Assembly: GCA_024761205.1 (NCBI GenBank)
Contig: JAMASS010000022.1
Location: forward strand, 19,666-83,665
DNA length: 64,000 nt
Direction: 5' to 3'
Source of the DNA: Limisphaerales bacterium
Lineage (GTDB): Bacteria; Verrucomicrobiota; Verrucomicrobiia; Limisphaerales; AAA164-E04
Made by a program: the position numbers and the translations under genes. The notes beneath the pieces are model-generated. The model saw only the letters and a program-made list of their open reading frames with translations. It had not been told where the DNA came from and made no database searches. Below are positions 9,249 through 18,909 of the stretch, piece after piece. How positions within the stretch are numbered: position 1 is the first letter of the stretch; each line of letters opens with the position of its first letter.

Positions 9249-11096
9249 GAAGCCTCAAATATCGAAACCGTAATCAATTTCGATCAGGCTGCGGGAAACG
9301 TTGGCAACTTTAACGGTAACAACGGCGCCCCGGATGATAACATCCCGCAAATTCCGGGCTTCGAAGATAGCACCGAAGGGATTGTCGCCGAGTTCCTTAC
9401 CTTCCTCGAATTGAGCGAAGGCTTCCATACCTTGGGTGTGAACAGCGACGACGGCTTCGTCGTCTCGACCGGCCCCTCACTGAAAGATCATGAGTCCGTC
9501 GTCTTGGGCTCGTACGAAGGGGCACGTGGCGCAGCGGATACCTTGTTCGATATCCTGGTTGAAGAGGACGGCATTTACCCGATCCGATTGCTCTGGTACC
9601 AAGGCGGCGGCGGCGCCAACGTCGAATTTTTCTCAGTAACCGACGATGGCGAAAAGGTCCTCATCAATGACCCCAGCCATGCCGAGGCCATCAAGGCCTA
9701 CCGCACCGGCACCACGCGACCATTCATCAGCGCCTTCTCTCCTCAAGGAAGGACCCTGACGGATACCCTCGAATACACCGTGAACAACGCCGACATCAAT
9801 GTCGTCGAGAGCTCGATTCAGCTAACTTTGGACGGAACAGATGTCACCCCTGAAGTCACCTCGAACGGCGGGGTTATCACGGTAAATTACACCAACCCCG
9901 ATGGGTTTTTCCTTGCCGGAGATCATCTCGCGATTCTAACCTACGACGAATCGAGCGATCCTGTCGTCACCCGAACTTTCCGAAATGAGTTCAGCATAGC
10001 AAACGGACAAAGCACCGTCCTCCTCGACAACCCATTCCTCTATTGGCGCCTGGGCGAAACTGAAGGAGACTCAGCGAACAACGAGATCAGTTCCGCCCAT
10101 ACCGGTGGTTACACCAACAACCCCGGACTAGGCGCCGAGCGCCTTGTCGTCGGGGATAGCTCTTCAGCGGTGCTGTTTGACGCATCGCAGCAGCACTGGA
10201 TTGCGCTTGCTAACCACGCTGACATTAACGATCAAGCGGTGAACAGCGGATGGACCGAGAAAACGGTGGAATTCTGGTTTAAGGCACGAAATCTTCCGAA
10301 TTCAGATCCAGTCCTCGAAGGCCAACCAATCTCGCAACGCCAAGTCATCTACGAACAAGGCGGAGCCACGCGCGGTGTCAACGTCTACCTCGTTGGCACG
10401 CAAGATGGACCGAATCCGACAGAAGCTGAACTCTGGTTCAATATCTTGAACCGAGCCGAGACCGCTTGGGGTGGAACCGTTCCGTTCAACGAAGATCAAG
10501 GCCTTTCGCCCAACGATGAAGCCATCGCCGTTGGCACCGCGATTCAGGCCAACACCCTGTATCATGCCGTGTTAGTCTTTCAAGGGGACGCGGAAGACGG
10601 CGGACTTGAAGGCGGGATTACCGGCTATCTCAACGGAGAACCGTTTGGTGAAGCCACTGGGGCGCATATCTTGTTCGACCACACCGACGGTATCGCCATT
10701 GGCCGTCGCAACAGTGAGGTCTCGTTCCATGACATGATCATTAACGCGGGTGGCGCGCCGGACATCTTCAACTCTTCCGAGCAATTCTACTACGACGGCT
10801 GGCTCGACGAGTTCGCCCTGTATAACGTCGCCTTGACCGCCGAACAGGTGAAAGCGCACTACGACGCCGGCCTAGTCGAAGTACCCGCGGACATAGTTGA
10901 ACCACCGACGCCGCCAATCAGCGGTGGTGGGATGATCTTGATCATCCGAGACACGAGTGACATCATCAGCATCATCTACAGCGGCACGCTCAAGAGCGCT
11001 GCTACCATTGATGGTCCCTTCGAGGCTATTGCCGGCGCAATCTCACCGTTTATCGTGGCTTCGGATCAGGAATCTCGCTTCTACATCGCGGACTAA
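9249..11096 (+). pseudogene. 5'-truncated PA14/LamG surface protein
   Basis: Open frame of 615 codons beginning directly after the DUF3500 stop, with no start codon, signal peptide or ribosome site of its own. It begins mid-domain (PQIPGFEDSTEGIVAEFLTF, then GFHTLGVNSDDGFVVSTG and YPIRLLWYQGGGGANVEFF), a PA14-like beta-sandwich. A bacterial Ig-like stretch follows (about codons 170-250), then a LamG/concanavalin fold of about 230 residues with LYWRLGE, VEFWFKA, YLNGEPFGEA and DEFALYNVALTAEQVKAHY. The last 50 residues carry the window's shared C-terminal module (IYSGTLKSAATIDGPFE, SPFIV, FYIAD). The N-terminus has evidently been deleted. Internally the frame is still clean, so the loss is recent or the part is translated by readthrough, which I consider unlikely. 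Confidence 0.75.
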
Positions 11097-11120
11097 CCAG
11101 CCGTTAACACTTAACCCTCG

Positions 11121-11154
11121 AAAGGCCGGGCAAATTCCCCGGCCTTTTATTTTG
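11121..11154 (+). terminator. Rho-independent terminator
   Basis: Perfect 10-bp stem AAAGGCCGGG / CCCGGCCTTT with loop CAAATTC, then TTATTTTG. It sits 24 bases after the surface-protein stop. Confidence 0.9.
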
Positions 11155-11819
11155 CCATGTGCCGGCAGACAGCTTAATCAAGGCTAAGATAAGCTCTGTT
11201 GGAGTTTCACTTCTCACAGGGTTAGCTGCTGAAGTGCTTCAACCAAAATGGCGAGGAATCAGTGCGCTCCAAATCCGAAGCCGCAGCGAAAAGGGATGCC
11301 CAGACATCAAGAGCACAGGTGGCAAACCATGCCCACAGCCGGGGCTGCACTTTTGGGGTTATCCAGTGCCTTGGGACAGAGGGGGGAAGCCGGAGGCCTT
11401 GGGGAGGGCTTCCTCAATTCTCTCCCGCCATTCTTCCAATACTCCGGTTGCCCTAGGAGTAACGCCCGTCTGAGATGCGGACAGGGTTTGAGCCTCCGCT
11501 TGACGCTCAAGCGATCAACCTAATTCACTTCCACGGCTTCGCACCCACTCCATTGCCCGGCTGCTGCTTCTCGGAGGCCAACAGGCTGCCCTCCCAAACC
11601 GTACCGCCAGATGAAGAAACTCATCGACTCAGATGAAGGCCTCTTGGGCGTCACTCCGGAAGAGCTATGAAAATGATCCTGAGATCCATCCACCTCGACG
11701 CGACATGCGGCTATCTCCGGAAATCACACCATGGTTAGAAAACCGACAACGCGCCGACGAAAGCAAGCACTCGCGCCATGCTTACGAACAAAAAGCGCAA
11801 AGTGGCGAATGGCTGGCCC
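11155..11819. other. Decayed intergenic DNA, no gene recognised
   Basis: Several short open frames on both strands overlap each other and resemble no family. The last 150 bases may be the worn N-terminal part of the helicase remnant that follows (a stretch read as ENRQRADES-like), but this is too weak to assign. Confidence 0.5.
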
Positions 11820-12593
11820 ACGAAACTACGATAACCCTCTTTTGTCTCTGGACATTGTCACCCTAGACGAAGCCCAACGCATCAAAAATTAGAGAGCCAA
11901 AACAGCCCAAGCCCTCAAACGCCTCAAGAGTGGTATTTCTACGACCTGGATGAACGAGGGCATCCCAAGGGATATCGCAACATCGATCGCCTTCACGAAA
12001 GAATCGCGCCCGACATGATCCGATGTCGCAAATCCGACGTTAAAACCGAACGGTCCGAGCGCGCGGATCACAACCGCCTTGTCGAAATGACCCAAGGTCA
12101 GTGGGATACCTATACAGAACACAAACTACTCCTGGCGAAGCCCTCAAGCGTCCCTAGTGCAAACAGGAAATCGAAATCCTCCAACTCAAGCTCGCGATAA
12201 TGCGGATGATCTGCACGATCCAAACTACATTCTGGAACACCGGCAAAGTCCCGCAAAAGAAGCGCCGAGGCGAGATTAATGCCTTCAAAAACGATTTTGA
12301 TTACCGACGGCGGTAGCACCGGACTCAATCTACAGGACGCCAGCATCGTTGTGAACTATGACCTCCCATGGATCCCTGCCAAGTTAGAGCAACGCAGCGC
12401 GCGCGCTTGGCGCAAGAATCAGCCCAACGCGGTCACCGTCTACAAGTTTCATCCAACACCTTGGCTCACAAGCTCTCTCCGAAGCCAATCGACTCGGAGG
12501 AATCCGACCAAGCTAGAGATCATCGATCGAAGCACCGCAGAAGTACTCAAGCGTCTGAAAGATGACGGTATCATCGCATCAACGCTCCGGTAA
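11820..12593 (+). pseudogene. SNF2-family helicase remnant
   Basis: Pieces of a SWI2/SNF2 DNA-dependent ATPase can be read in order across frames. First is the Walker B box LDEAQRIKN at about 11862-11890, followed at once by a stop. Then WYFYDLDERGHPKGYRNID and RLHERIAPDMIRCRKSDVK and VEMTQGQWDTYTEHK at about 11928-12130. Last is the helicase C-terminal motif V-VI part ITDGGSTGLNLQDASIVV, YDLPWIPAKLEQRSARAWR and NAVTVYKF at about 12300-12450. These correspond to the known SNF2 order, but are broken by stops, frameshifts and a deletion around 12130-12280, and the N-terminal ATP-binding motif was not found. Nonfunctional. The catalytic Arg finger region survives as EQRSARAWR. Confidence 0.78.
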
Positions 12594-13078
12594 TTTCGCC
12601 CTCTGGTTCCTCAACCAACAAACGCTGGATGTTCACTAGTAGACGTCCTGGAGGTTTTCCGGTCATTCGCGCAACCCGTCGTCCGCAGACAAAGTCTACT
12701 GAGCCGCTACGCCCACGTGACAATAAAATAGCGACTACATCAATCTGCAAGAACTCACAGAGCTATTTTTCCCTTGTGCCCCGCCAAGATTTCCGACAAT
12801 CCTTCAATCTGGAGGCTATCCGCAACGGCATTTACTCATGTGTTTTGGCGTCGCGATACTCATCCTTCGAGGACGGGGCCTGTACGAGGCTCCGCAGGTA
12901 AAGATCGAATTCCACTCGAAACACTTTCCCGCACTCGAAGCCGATCACGCGGTGACTTGAGGCGGCGAATGAGAGTTCTGCTCGCGAAACGCCCTGTCTC
13001 GCCAGAGAATGAACAATCCGGGAGGCGAGCATCAAGCAACCGCCGCTCCGGCAAAGGCAAAATCCTGCAGACTGCCTC
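12594..13078. other. Decayed intergenic DNA, no gene recognised
   Basis: No frame longer than about 100 codons and no family match on either strand. It may contain the worn 3' flank of the helicase locus. The end abuts the stop of the minus-strand repeat protein, and no terminator hairpin was found there. Confidence 0.5.
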
Positions 13079-14926
13079 CTATTCGGCCATATAAAAATGC
13101 GCCCCTGATTGTGGCGTAACGATAAATGGAGAGGTTACACGAGGAACCTTCGTGAATGGCCTATCGATGGTGGGCGTGCCCTTCAGCGTTCCCGTGTATT
13201 CGATAACCAAGGTTCCGTCAGCGCCCCGCCGAATCGATGTCACACCATTTTGCCCGTTAGGGACAATCGGCGGGGCCAGCGCCCCTGTTGGTAAGGAATA
13301 CGCGTAGATCATCGCGTCCGCTCGATCAGAAACCCACAAGGTCGTGCCATCCGACCAAAGCCCCGCAGGGCTAAGGTTTCCGGCCGAAAAGAGATCATTC
13401 ATATCATTCACCACATCGCGGCTCTTCGCGGAAAAATTGTACGCATAGAGCTTATTATCCTCCCAATCTCCCACCCAAAGTGTCGTCCCATTCGACCACA
13501 ACCCGCGCACCCGTTGATTCCCAGTAGCTCCAAGATCTCGAAAATCTTTCGCCTCATCGTGATTCCCGGTCGCAAGATTGTAGGCATAGATTCGAGCGTC
13601 CTGTGAATCCGCCACCCACATCGTTTCGCTGTCCGACCACAATCCGGAGGGATGGCGATTCCCAGCACCAAACAAAGAATCAATCTCTTTGCCTGCATCG
13701 CGGGTCTTTGTCACTAAATCGTAAGCGAACAATCTGGCCGTGTGCCAGTCCGCAACCCACATTGTCGTACCATCAGACCACAAACCGGCCGGGTCAAAAG
13801 TTTGCTCACCAGCCAAGACGTTGAAATCAATATCGCTCTCCTTTACACGATCCTTCGATACCAAGTCGTAAGCATATAGCATCCGATCCTCATTGTCAGC
13901 CACCCACAACGTCGGGCCGTCCGACCAGATATCGCTTGGATGCACATTCCCGGCCGTTGCCAGCGTTCTGATGTCTTCCGCAGGTTTCCGGCGGCAATCA
14001 CTTGAGGCAAAAGGTGATGCTGTGAGGACGGGTAACTCGTATACAAAGACCTTTGAAACGCTACGGTCAGAGACCCACAACGTGTTCCCGTTCGACCAAA
14101 TTCCGTTCGGGTTCAAATTTCCCGCCTCACGCAGTGATTGATAGTCAATGTCTCGGGCGCCGTCCCGAACGCCCGTGGCCAAGTCATAGGCAAAGAGTTT
14201 GCCATTCACCCACCCACCCCAAGGAGTCCAGCGTCCGGTGTCAGCCACCCACAATGTCGTGCCATTCGACCACAAATCGCGGGGCGTTATGTTGCCGGCC
14301 TCAGCCAAGGTCTCAATATCCCTTGCGGGAAGATAGCTCTTGGTTGCCAGATCGTAGGCGTAAATCTTGTCGTCGCCATCGTCGGCCACCCACACCGTCG
14401 TGCCATCGGACCAAACACCCGTCGGGCTTTTATTGCCCGCCGCTATCAAGGAGTCAAAGTCTTGGGCCGGAAGACGAGCCATCGTCGCCACTTCATAGGC
14501 GTAGATCTTGTCGTTAAACTCATCCGTGACCCACATGGTCACTCCATCAGACCAAAGCCCTCGAGCACTTCGATTATTAGCCAGTCCGAGAGTGTTGTAA
14601 TCCTTTTCCCTATCCCTCAAACTAGTCCCCAAATTGTAAGCGAAGAGTTTGGAAAACAACCAATCGACCACCCACATAGTGCTGCCATCGGACCAAAGCC
14701 CCACCGCATTGCCATTCCATTCGGCCCCAGCCAGGTAATAGGAGAAACGCAGTCGCGCAGTGTTCTCGCCGAGCGGTCTACCATCCCAAGCTTCGACATT
14801 GGCGATGTTCGAAGCTAGTTCAGCGGCCTGTGCGCGTTCGATCGGCAAGCGCAGGGTCACAGTCATCGCAATGAATAGAAGCAGCGATACTTTCTTATTA
14901 GAATACCTCAAAATCAATCTATCCAT
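13079..14926 (-). CDS. Secreted ten-repeat 'WSDGTTMWVAD' beta-propeller-like protein
   Basis: 615 residues with a signal peptide at about 10-34 (KKVSLLLFIAMTVTL...RAQA/AE). The body is ten tandem units of about 45-60 residues, each with a core like GLWSDGTTMWVADW followed by K-[IL]-[YF]-A-Y-[DN]-L-A-T and a spacer rich in D-x-x-x-L-x-x-A-G-N. The regular W, G and D pattern suggests blades of a beta-propeller; ten units could make one large or two smaller propellers. Such repeats are known in bacterial surface proteins without a proven activity. After the repeats comes the shared C-terminal module (IEYTGTLKGTPTIDRPF, SPFIV, FYMAE). Intact. No neighbour shares an obvious operon with it. Confidence 0.85.
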   Translation of the reverse strand: MDRLILRYSNKKVSLLLFIAMTVTLRLPIERAQAAELASNIANVEAWDGRPLGENTARLRFSYYLAGAEWNGNAVGLWSDGSTMWVVDWLFSKLFAYNLGTSLRDREKDYNTLGLANNRSARGLWSDGVTMWVTDEFNDKIYAYEVATMARLPAQDFDSLIAAGNKSPTGVWSDGTTVWVADDGDDKIYAYDLATKSYLPARDIETLAEAGNITPRDLWSNGTTLWVADTGRWTPWGGWVNGKLFAYDLATGVRDGARDIDYQSLREAGNLNPNGIWSNGNTLWVSDRSVSKVFVYELPVLTASPFASSDCRRKPAEDIRTLATAGNVHPSDIWSDGPTLWVADNEDRMLYAYDLVSKDRVKESDIDFNVLAGEQTFDPAGLWSDGTTMWVADWHTARLFAYDLVTKTRDAGKEIDSLFGAGNRHPSGLWSDSETMWVADSQDARIYAYNLATGNHDEAKDFRDLGATGNQRVRGLWSNGTTLWVGDWEDNKLYAYNFSAKSRDVVNDMNDLFSAGNLSPAGLWSDGTTLWVSDRADAMIYAYSLPTGALAPPIVPNGQNGVTSIRRGADGTLVIEYTGTLKGTPTIDRPFTKVPRVTSPFIVTPQSGAHFYMAE

Positions 14927-15072
14927 TAGAATAAAACAGTTTTCCCTTTCCTACCCTCAATCAACAACAAAACTTGCTGCGTCCCAATCTTACTCCGGAG
15001 CTCGGCCCAATTCTCAACCCAAGAACAAATCGCCCCCATCTAAGAGGTAGTTAGTCATCAGGGTATTTCAAT

Positions 15073-16119
15073 TTACTGAGCTTGGAAAACCCATTCCCAA
15101 AGGGCCTCATCCTGAAATCCAGTGAGCCCTACGAATGGTGTGCTCAGACTCTCAAATTTCCGATCATTCTCAAACGCTCCAAGGATCTCGTCTGAAAGGT
15201 CCTCAAGAGGAATGCGATAAGCCTGAAGCAAGGCCGGAAACTCATCGGCCGCCAGACCCGCCATAATGTAACTGCCGGTCCGTGAGAAATGGGAGCGGTC
15301 ATCACACTGATTACCGCAGACCGTGACAAACGTGGTCGCACTTTCTCCGTACCGTTTGTACAAGTCAGAACTCCGTTTGTTTAAATCAATGACTTGAACG
15401 CGTTCTTGGGCACTGAGCTCGAACATGCTCTCACGTCGCTTGGAGAGCTTGTTGATCAAGTTGCCGGCGTCGTCAAATATCCGGCGGGAGACTGGCGTGA
15501 CCAGCATCGGTATCGCTCCGATCGCCCGGACCGACGCCACGATCGCCCGAAGGTTGGTTTCGAAAACTTCTTCGGACAAACTATTGTCATCGTCAATGTG
15601 CCCAAATTGCATCATCACAACATGCGGCTTCACGATTTCCACTTGCTTAATACTGTTGTTCTCAACAAAGCGCACCGTGTCGACACCCGGGCCCGCCTGA
15701 TTCACAAAAACGACGTTCTCCTGAAAGAAGTCGCCCAATACTTGCCCCCAGCCATGAAACTGCTGCGATAGAAACGAAAGATCGGCAACAGTCGAGTCAC
15801 CGATAATCACAATGCGGAGATCCGTCTCATTAATATTGAAGTCCGGAACCAATTGCACGAAGCCATGAGAATCATTGGGGAATATCCAAGGGATAGAGTC
15901 CGAAGGCAGAAAAGTATCGCCGAACGGTTGCCAAGTGGACAGATCAGTCGAGAGGAGGCTCTTATAAGCACGCCCCGCCTCAACCGGAAACTTAAAGGAG
16001 ACCCCGGACACGGCCTGAAACGTTGCCACCTGCGCCTTCCCTGTCCAACCACAACACAAAGCCAATCCGCAAAGCACCACAAATTTCCACTCTCCCCACT
16101 TTTGATTCAATTTCTGCAT
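15073..16119 (-). CDS. Secreted SGNH/GDSL hydrolase, rhamnogalacturonan acetylesterase-like
   Basis: 348 residues from the ATG at 16119, chosen because it starts a signal peptide (KFVVLCGLALCCGWTGKAQ) absent from the longer frame. A small beta domain at about 25-95 (GRAYKSLLSTDLSTWQPFGD) resembles the C-terminal module of other secreted proteins here. The hydrolase follows: block I IIGDSTVADLS with the nucleophile Ser, a block near QAGPGVDT, VVMMQFGHIDDD in place of the usual GxND, and block V DDRSHFSRTGSY with Asp and His. The likely activity is removal of O-acetyl or other acyl groups from a polysaccharide. It is last in a minus-strand set with an MBOAT acyltransferase and an SGNH-like partner, 45 bases after the latter, so acyl transfer and removal may be coupled. 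Confidence 0.85.
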   Translation of the reverse strand: MQKLNQKWGEWKFVVLCGLALCCGWTGKAQVATFQAVSGVSFKFPVEAGRAYKSLLSTDLSTWQPFGDTFLPSDSIPWIFPNDSHGFVQLVPDFNINETDLRIVIIGDSTVADLSFLSQQFHGWGQVLGDFFQENVVFVNQAGPGVDTVRFVENNSIKQVEIVKPHVVMMQFGHIDDDNSLSEEVFETNLRAIVASVRAIGAIPMLVTPVSRRIFDDAGNLINKLSKRRESMFELSAQERVQVIDLNKRSSDLYKRYGESATTFVTVCGNQCDDRSHFSRTGSYIMAGLAADEFPALLQAYRIPLEDLSDEILGAFENDRKFESLSTPFVGLTGFQDEALWEWVFQAQ

Positions 16120-16164
16120 AACATCGTTCGTAACATTCTGCACCGCAAGCTCATCCAAAGAAAG

Positions 16165-17184
16165 TCACAACCCCAACGGTCCCTTGCCCCTGTCGACTTT
16201 ATCATCCAAGATCAACTGCTCATATAACCGCTCCGTGAAAGCCCCTCTCGCCTCTGGCTTGAGATGCGTTTTCGTCGCGAATTGATCATCGGGCAGTGTC
16301 GGAGGCAGTCCACTTAGCGGTATCGCGCCCAAGAACTTTTTGACCAATTCCGCAAGCACTTTTTGGTAGGTCCGCGAAAAATCTCCCTTCGGAAAGGACT
16401 CCGGCAGAGGGGTCAATCCAATGTAAAGTGCGGTTGTCGTGGGCACCGCATTCGCAAATACGAAAACGCCTCTTTCATGCGCTGCGGCGACACGGTAATC
16501 ACTGCTCCCTTTCAAGTCGTCGGGTTTAAGAATCCTGGGATCCAAAACGGAACCGTTATGATTCTCCATGTAGCGATACATGTCCGTCGTAAAACCATAC
16601 TTCTCACCAAACCGCCCATACAGCGGCCGCGGCAACCGACCGATCAGCCTCCCCTCGACCAAGTGCACACCCAGCACCTTCCGAAGGTTTAATGCCTTAT
16701 CCACACCATAAAAATGATCGTTCCCCGACAAATAGTGGTCGAGAGCAGCCAGGTGAGCGGGCGACGACGAATCTTTCCACACAAAGTCAGGGTGAACCAA
16801 CATTACAACCTTGTGGGGAGGAGTCTCAGTTGCGGCCAAATGATTCTTTAGCAGGGTCGAGAAGGCTTCCAAATTCAGGTAACTCAATGTTCCCAGGTTC
16901 AACACCTCACCGCCCATTCGCTCAGCAAGCAACGGCGTATCGACATCCATCAAGCAGGACGAGTCCCCCAACAACAGTGCCGCCATCGGCGTTTCTTCCC
17001 GGCTTGCGTCGGCTTGCCGAATGATGACCGTCCGATCGACATCCAACATAGGCCGAGGTGGAGGGAACATCCCCGCAGCCACCCCCAAGCGGACCAACCC
17101 ACCCACCAACAAAGCCGCTACCAGTGGCAACCCGACTGCCCGCAAGACCTCGGAAAACTGCAACTCATATTGGTGACTGTCCAT
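16165..17184 (-). CDS. SGNH/AlgX-like partner of the MBOAT acyltransferase
   Basis: 339 residues from the ATG at 17184, which has a GGAG ribosome site 8 bases upstream. One N-terminal membrane helix (about 14-40) anchors an extracytoplasmic domain. LLLGDSSCLMDVDTPLLAERM (about 71-91) is an SGNH block I with Ser75 as candidate nucleophile, and KVVMLVHPDFVW follows. A late His lies in FATKTHLKPEA (H307), but the usual Asp three residues before it is Thr, with D299/D300 slightly further off. Proteins of this type (DltD, AlgJ, AlgX, PatB) take an acyl group from an MBOAT protein and pass it to a polysaccharide outside the membrane. It starts 13 bases after the MBOAT stop, so the two are co-transcribed. 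Confidence 0.8.
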   Translation of the reverse strand: MDSHQYELQFSEVLRAVGLPLVAALLVGGLVRLGVAAGMFPPPRPMLDVDRTVIIRQADASREETPMAALLLGDSSCLMDVDTPLLAERMGGEVLNLGTLSYLNLEAFSTLLKNHLAATETPPHKVVMLVHPDFVWKDSSSPAHLAALDHYLSGNDHFYGVDKALNLRKVLGVHLVEGRLIGRLPRPLYGRFGEKYGFTTDMYRYMENHNGSVLDPRILKPDDLKGSSDYRVAAAHERGVFVFANAVPTTTALYIGLTPLPESFPKGDFSRTYQKVLAELVKKFLGAIPLSGLPPTLPDDQFATKTHLKPEARGAFTERLYEQLILDDKVDRGKGPLGL

Positions 17185-17197
17185 CGCCCGCTCCACT

Positions 17198-18583
17198 TCA
17201 AAACTGGAAATAGATAAAAGGGGTGCCCTTGGCCACCCCAAAAACTGCGACACAATAGAGCATCACACTCTGCAGCGCATACCGCCAGACAGCCGGTAAA
17301 CGAAGCGCCGGCATAAGATCCCCGCTCTTCTTCTGCCACAATTGCATCAGCACCAAAGGAACCAAAAATACCGACACATTAAGACCATAACTAGTGAACC
17401 AGTCCGGAAACTCCGGCAACCAGATATGGACGGTATAATTTCGTATCTGCTCAAAAGACTGCGCCCGAAAAAGCATCCAACCATAAAAAACGACCGCCAT
17501 CGTCACCATCCAACCCAAAAGCGCCCTCAGGGATCCTTCGGGCGAATAGTTCCGAAAAATTCCCAGCATCACGCCATGCCAGAGGCCCCAAAGAATGAAA
17601 TTCCAGCCAGCTCCATGCCAAAGTCCAGCCAACAACATCGTTAGGAGCAAGCTTAAAATGTTTCTGGCAGCTCCCCGCCGATTACCACCCAAGGGGATAT
17701 ACACGTAGTCCCGAAACCAGGTTGACAAACTAATATGCCAGCGTCGCCAAAAATCACTCGGCGTTACCGCGAAGTACGGCAAATTAAAGTTGAGCATCAA
17801 CTGAAAACCCAACATCGACGCCACGCCTCGGGCAATGTCCGAATAGCCGGAAAAGTCACAATAGATTTGGACGCCAAAGGCCAGGGTTGCCAGCGCGATG
17901 ACCGGCCCCTTGGCAGTCGGGTCCGTGTAGACCATATCCACAAGAGGCCCCATATTATCAGCGATCACGACCTTTTTAAACAACCCCCAAACGATCAACC
18001 AAACCCCCATCTCCGTGCCGCTGACGGTAATCCGTCGCGCTGACGTGAATTGCGGCAGTAAACTTGCCGCGCGCTCGATCGGCCCGGCCACGAGCTGAGG
18101 AAAAAAAGACACATACGCGAGAAAGGCAACAATATCGCGCGTCGGTTTGACCCGACCGCGAAAGACATCAATGGTATAGCTAAGTCTCTGGAAGGTGTAA
18201 AATGAAATGCCCACCGGAAGAATCACATTCAGCATGGGAACGTTCGCCTGGATTCCCAGAGCGCTGAGCCCCTGAAAGACGTTCTCCCAAAAGAAATCGA
18301 AATACTTGAAAAACCCCAAGACACCAAGATTGACCAGCAGGCTGAACGCTAACAACCGTCGCCGTTTCGCTCCCGTAGCGTTCTCCATGAGGGATCCGAC
18401 AAAAAAATCCGCCACGCTGGGCAACAGGAGGAGCGACAAGAACCGCCAGTCCCACCAACCGTAGAAAAAGTAACTAGCCGCAACAATCAAACGATTCCGA
18501 TTTACCAAACTCCCTCGCACCAAGAAAAAGAGCAGCAGGAACCCCGTAAGAAACCAAAAGAACGCTGTGGAATTGAAATACAT
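17198..18583 (-). CDS. MBOAT family O-acyltransferase (AlgI-like)
   Basis: 461-residue polytopic inner-membrane protein from the ATG at 18583, which has AAGGAA about 7 bases upstream; the longer frame starts lack this. About ten hydrophobic segments. Family marks are YFFYGWWDWRFL (39-50), VGISFYTFQRLSY (124-136), FFPQLVAGPIERA, YCDFSGYSDIARG, DFWRRWHISLSTWFRDYVYIPLGG (277-300) and the catalytic-His block AGLWHGAGWNF (H323). AlgI-like proteins move acyl groups, usually acetyl, across the membrane for transfer to exopolysaccharide. The next gene encodes the expected SGNH-type partner. The target polymer is unknown, with no synthase nearby in the window. Confidence 0.93.
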   Translation of the reverse strand: MYFNSTAFFWFLTGFLLLFFLVRGSLVNRNRLIVAASYFFYGWWDWRFLSLLLLPSVADFFVGSLMENATGAKRRRLLAFSLLVNLGVLGFFKYFDFFWENVFQGLSALGIQANVPMLNVILPVGISFYTFQRLSYTIDVFRGRVKPTRDIVAFLAYVSFFPQLVAGPIERAASLLPQFTSARRITVSGTEMGVWLIVWGLFKKVVIADNMGPLVDMVYTDPTAKGPVIALATLAFGVQIYCDFSGYSDIARGVASMLGFQLMLNFNLPYFAVTPSDFWRRWHISLSTWFRDYVYIPLGGNRRGAARNILSLLLTMLLAGLWHGAGWNFILWGLWHGVMLGIFRNYSPEGSLRALLGWMVTMAVVFYGWMLFRAQSFEQIRNYTVHIWLPEFPDWFTSYGLNVSVFLVPLVLMQLWQKKSGDLMPALRLPAVWRYALQSVMLYCVAVFGVAKGTPFIYFQF

Positions 18584-18867
18584 GAACTGTTCCTTATCCC
18601 AAAGCAACCGCCTTCGTCACGCTTGCCGCTCAAAGAACAAACGCCTGCTCACTCCCGGGAACATCGCACAGGATAGAGGATAAACCCAGAGGTGTCCATC
18701 CTATCCTTAAGCCGCTCCGGTGGGGCGAGAGTCTCTTGAGCCACCGTTCTCCACAGCACCGTGAAGGAGAACGGAACCCTAGTCACAAGCGACCGCCTGA
18801 ACTAAGCACTTCCCTCATTTTGCCCGCTCCCTCATCCCTGTGCCGCCAACCACACACTAACGGGCTA

Positions 18868-18895
18868 TTGACAAGCGCCCCCCATTAACTAACAT
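18868..18895 (+). promoter_or_regulatory. Sigma70-type promoter
   Basis: TTGACA (18868-18873), 16-base spacer, TAACAT (18890-18895), then a T-run. A start near 18902 would leave a leader of only about 8 bases before the GTG at 18910, so the pseudopilin mRNA may be nearly leaderless, or translation may begin elsewhere. Confidence 0.6.
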
Positions 18896-18909
18896 TTTTT
18901 CTCGGCACA

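Noticed and set aside
14138..14818. 226-codon plus-strand frame
   Set aside because: Antisense of the repeat protein; its repetitive look comes from that gene.
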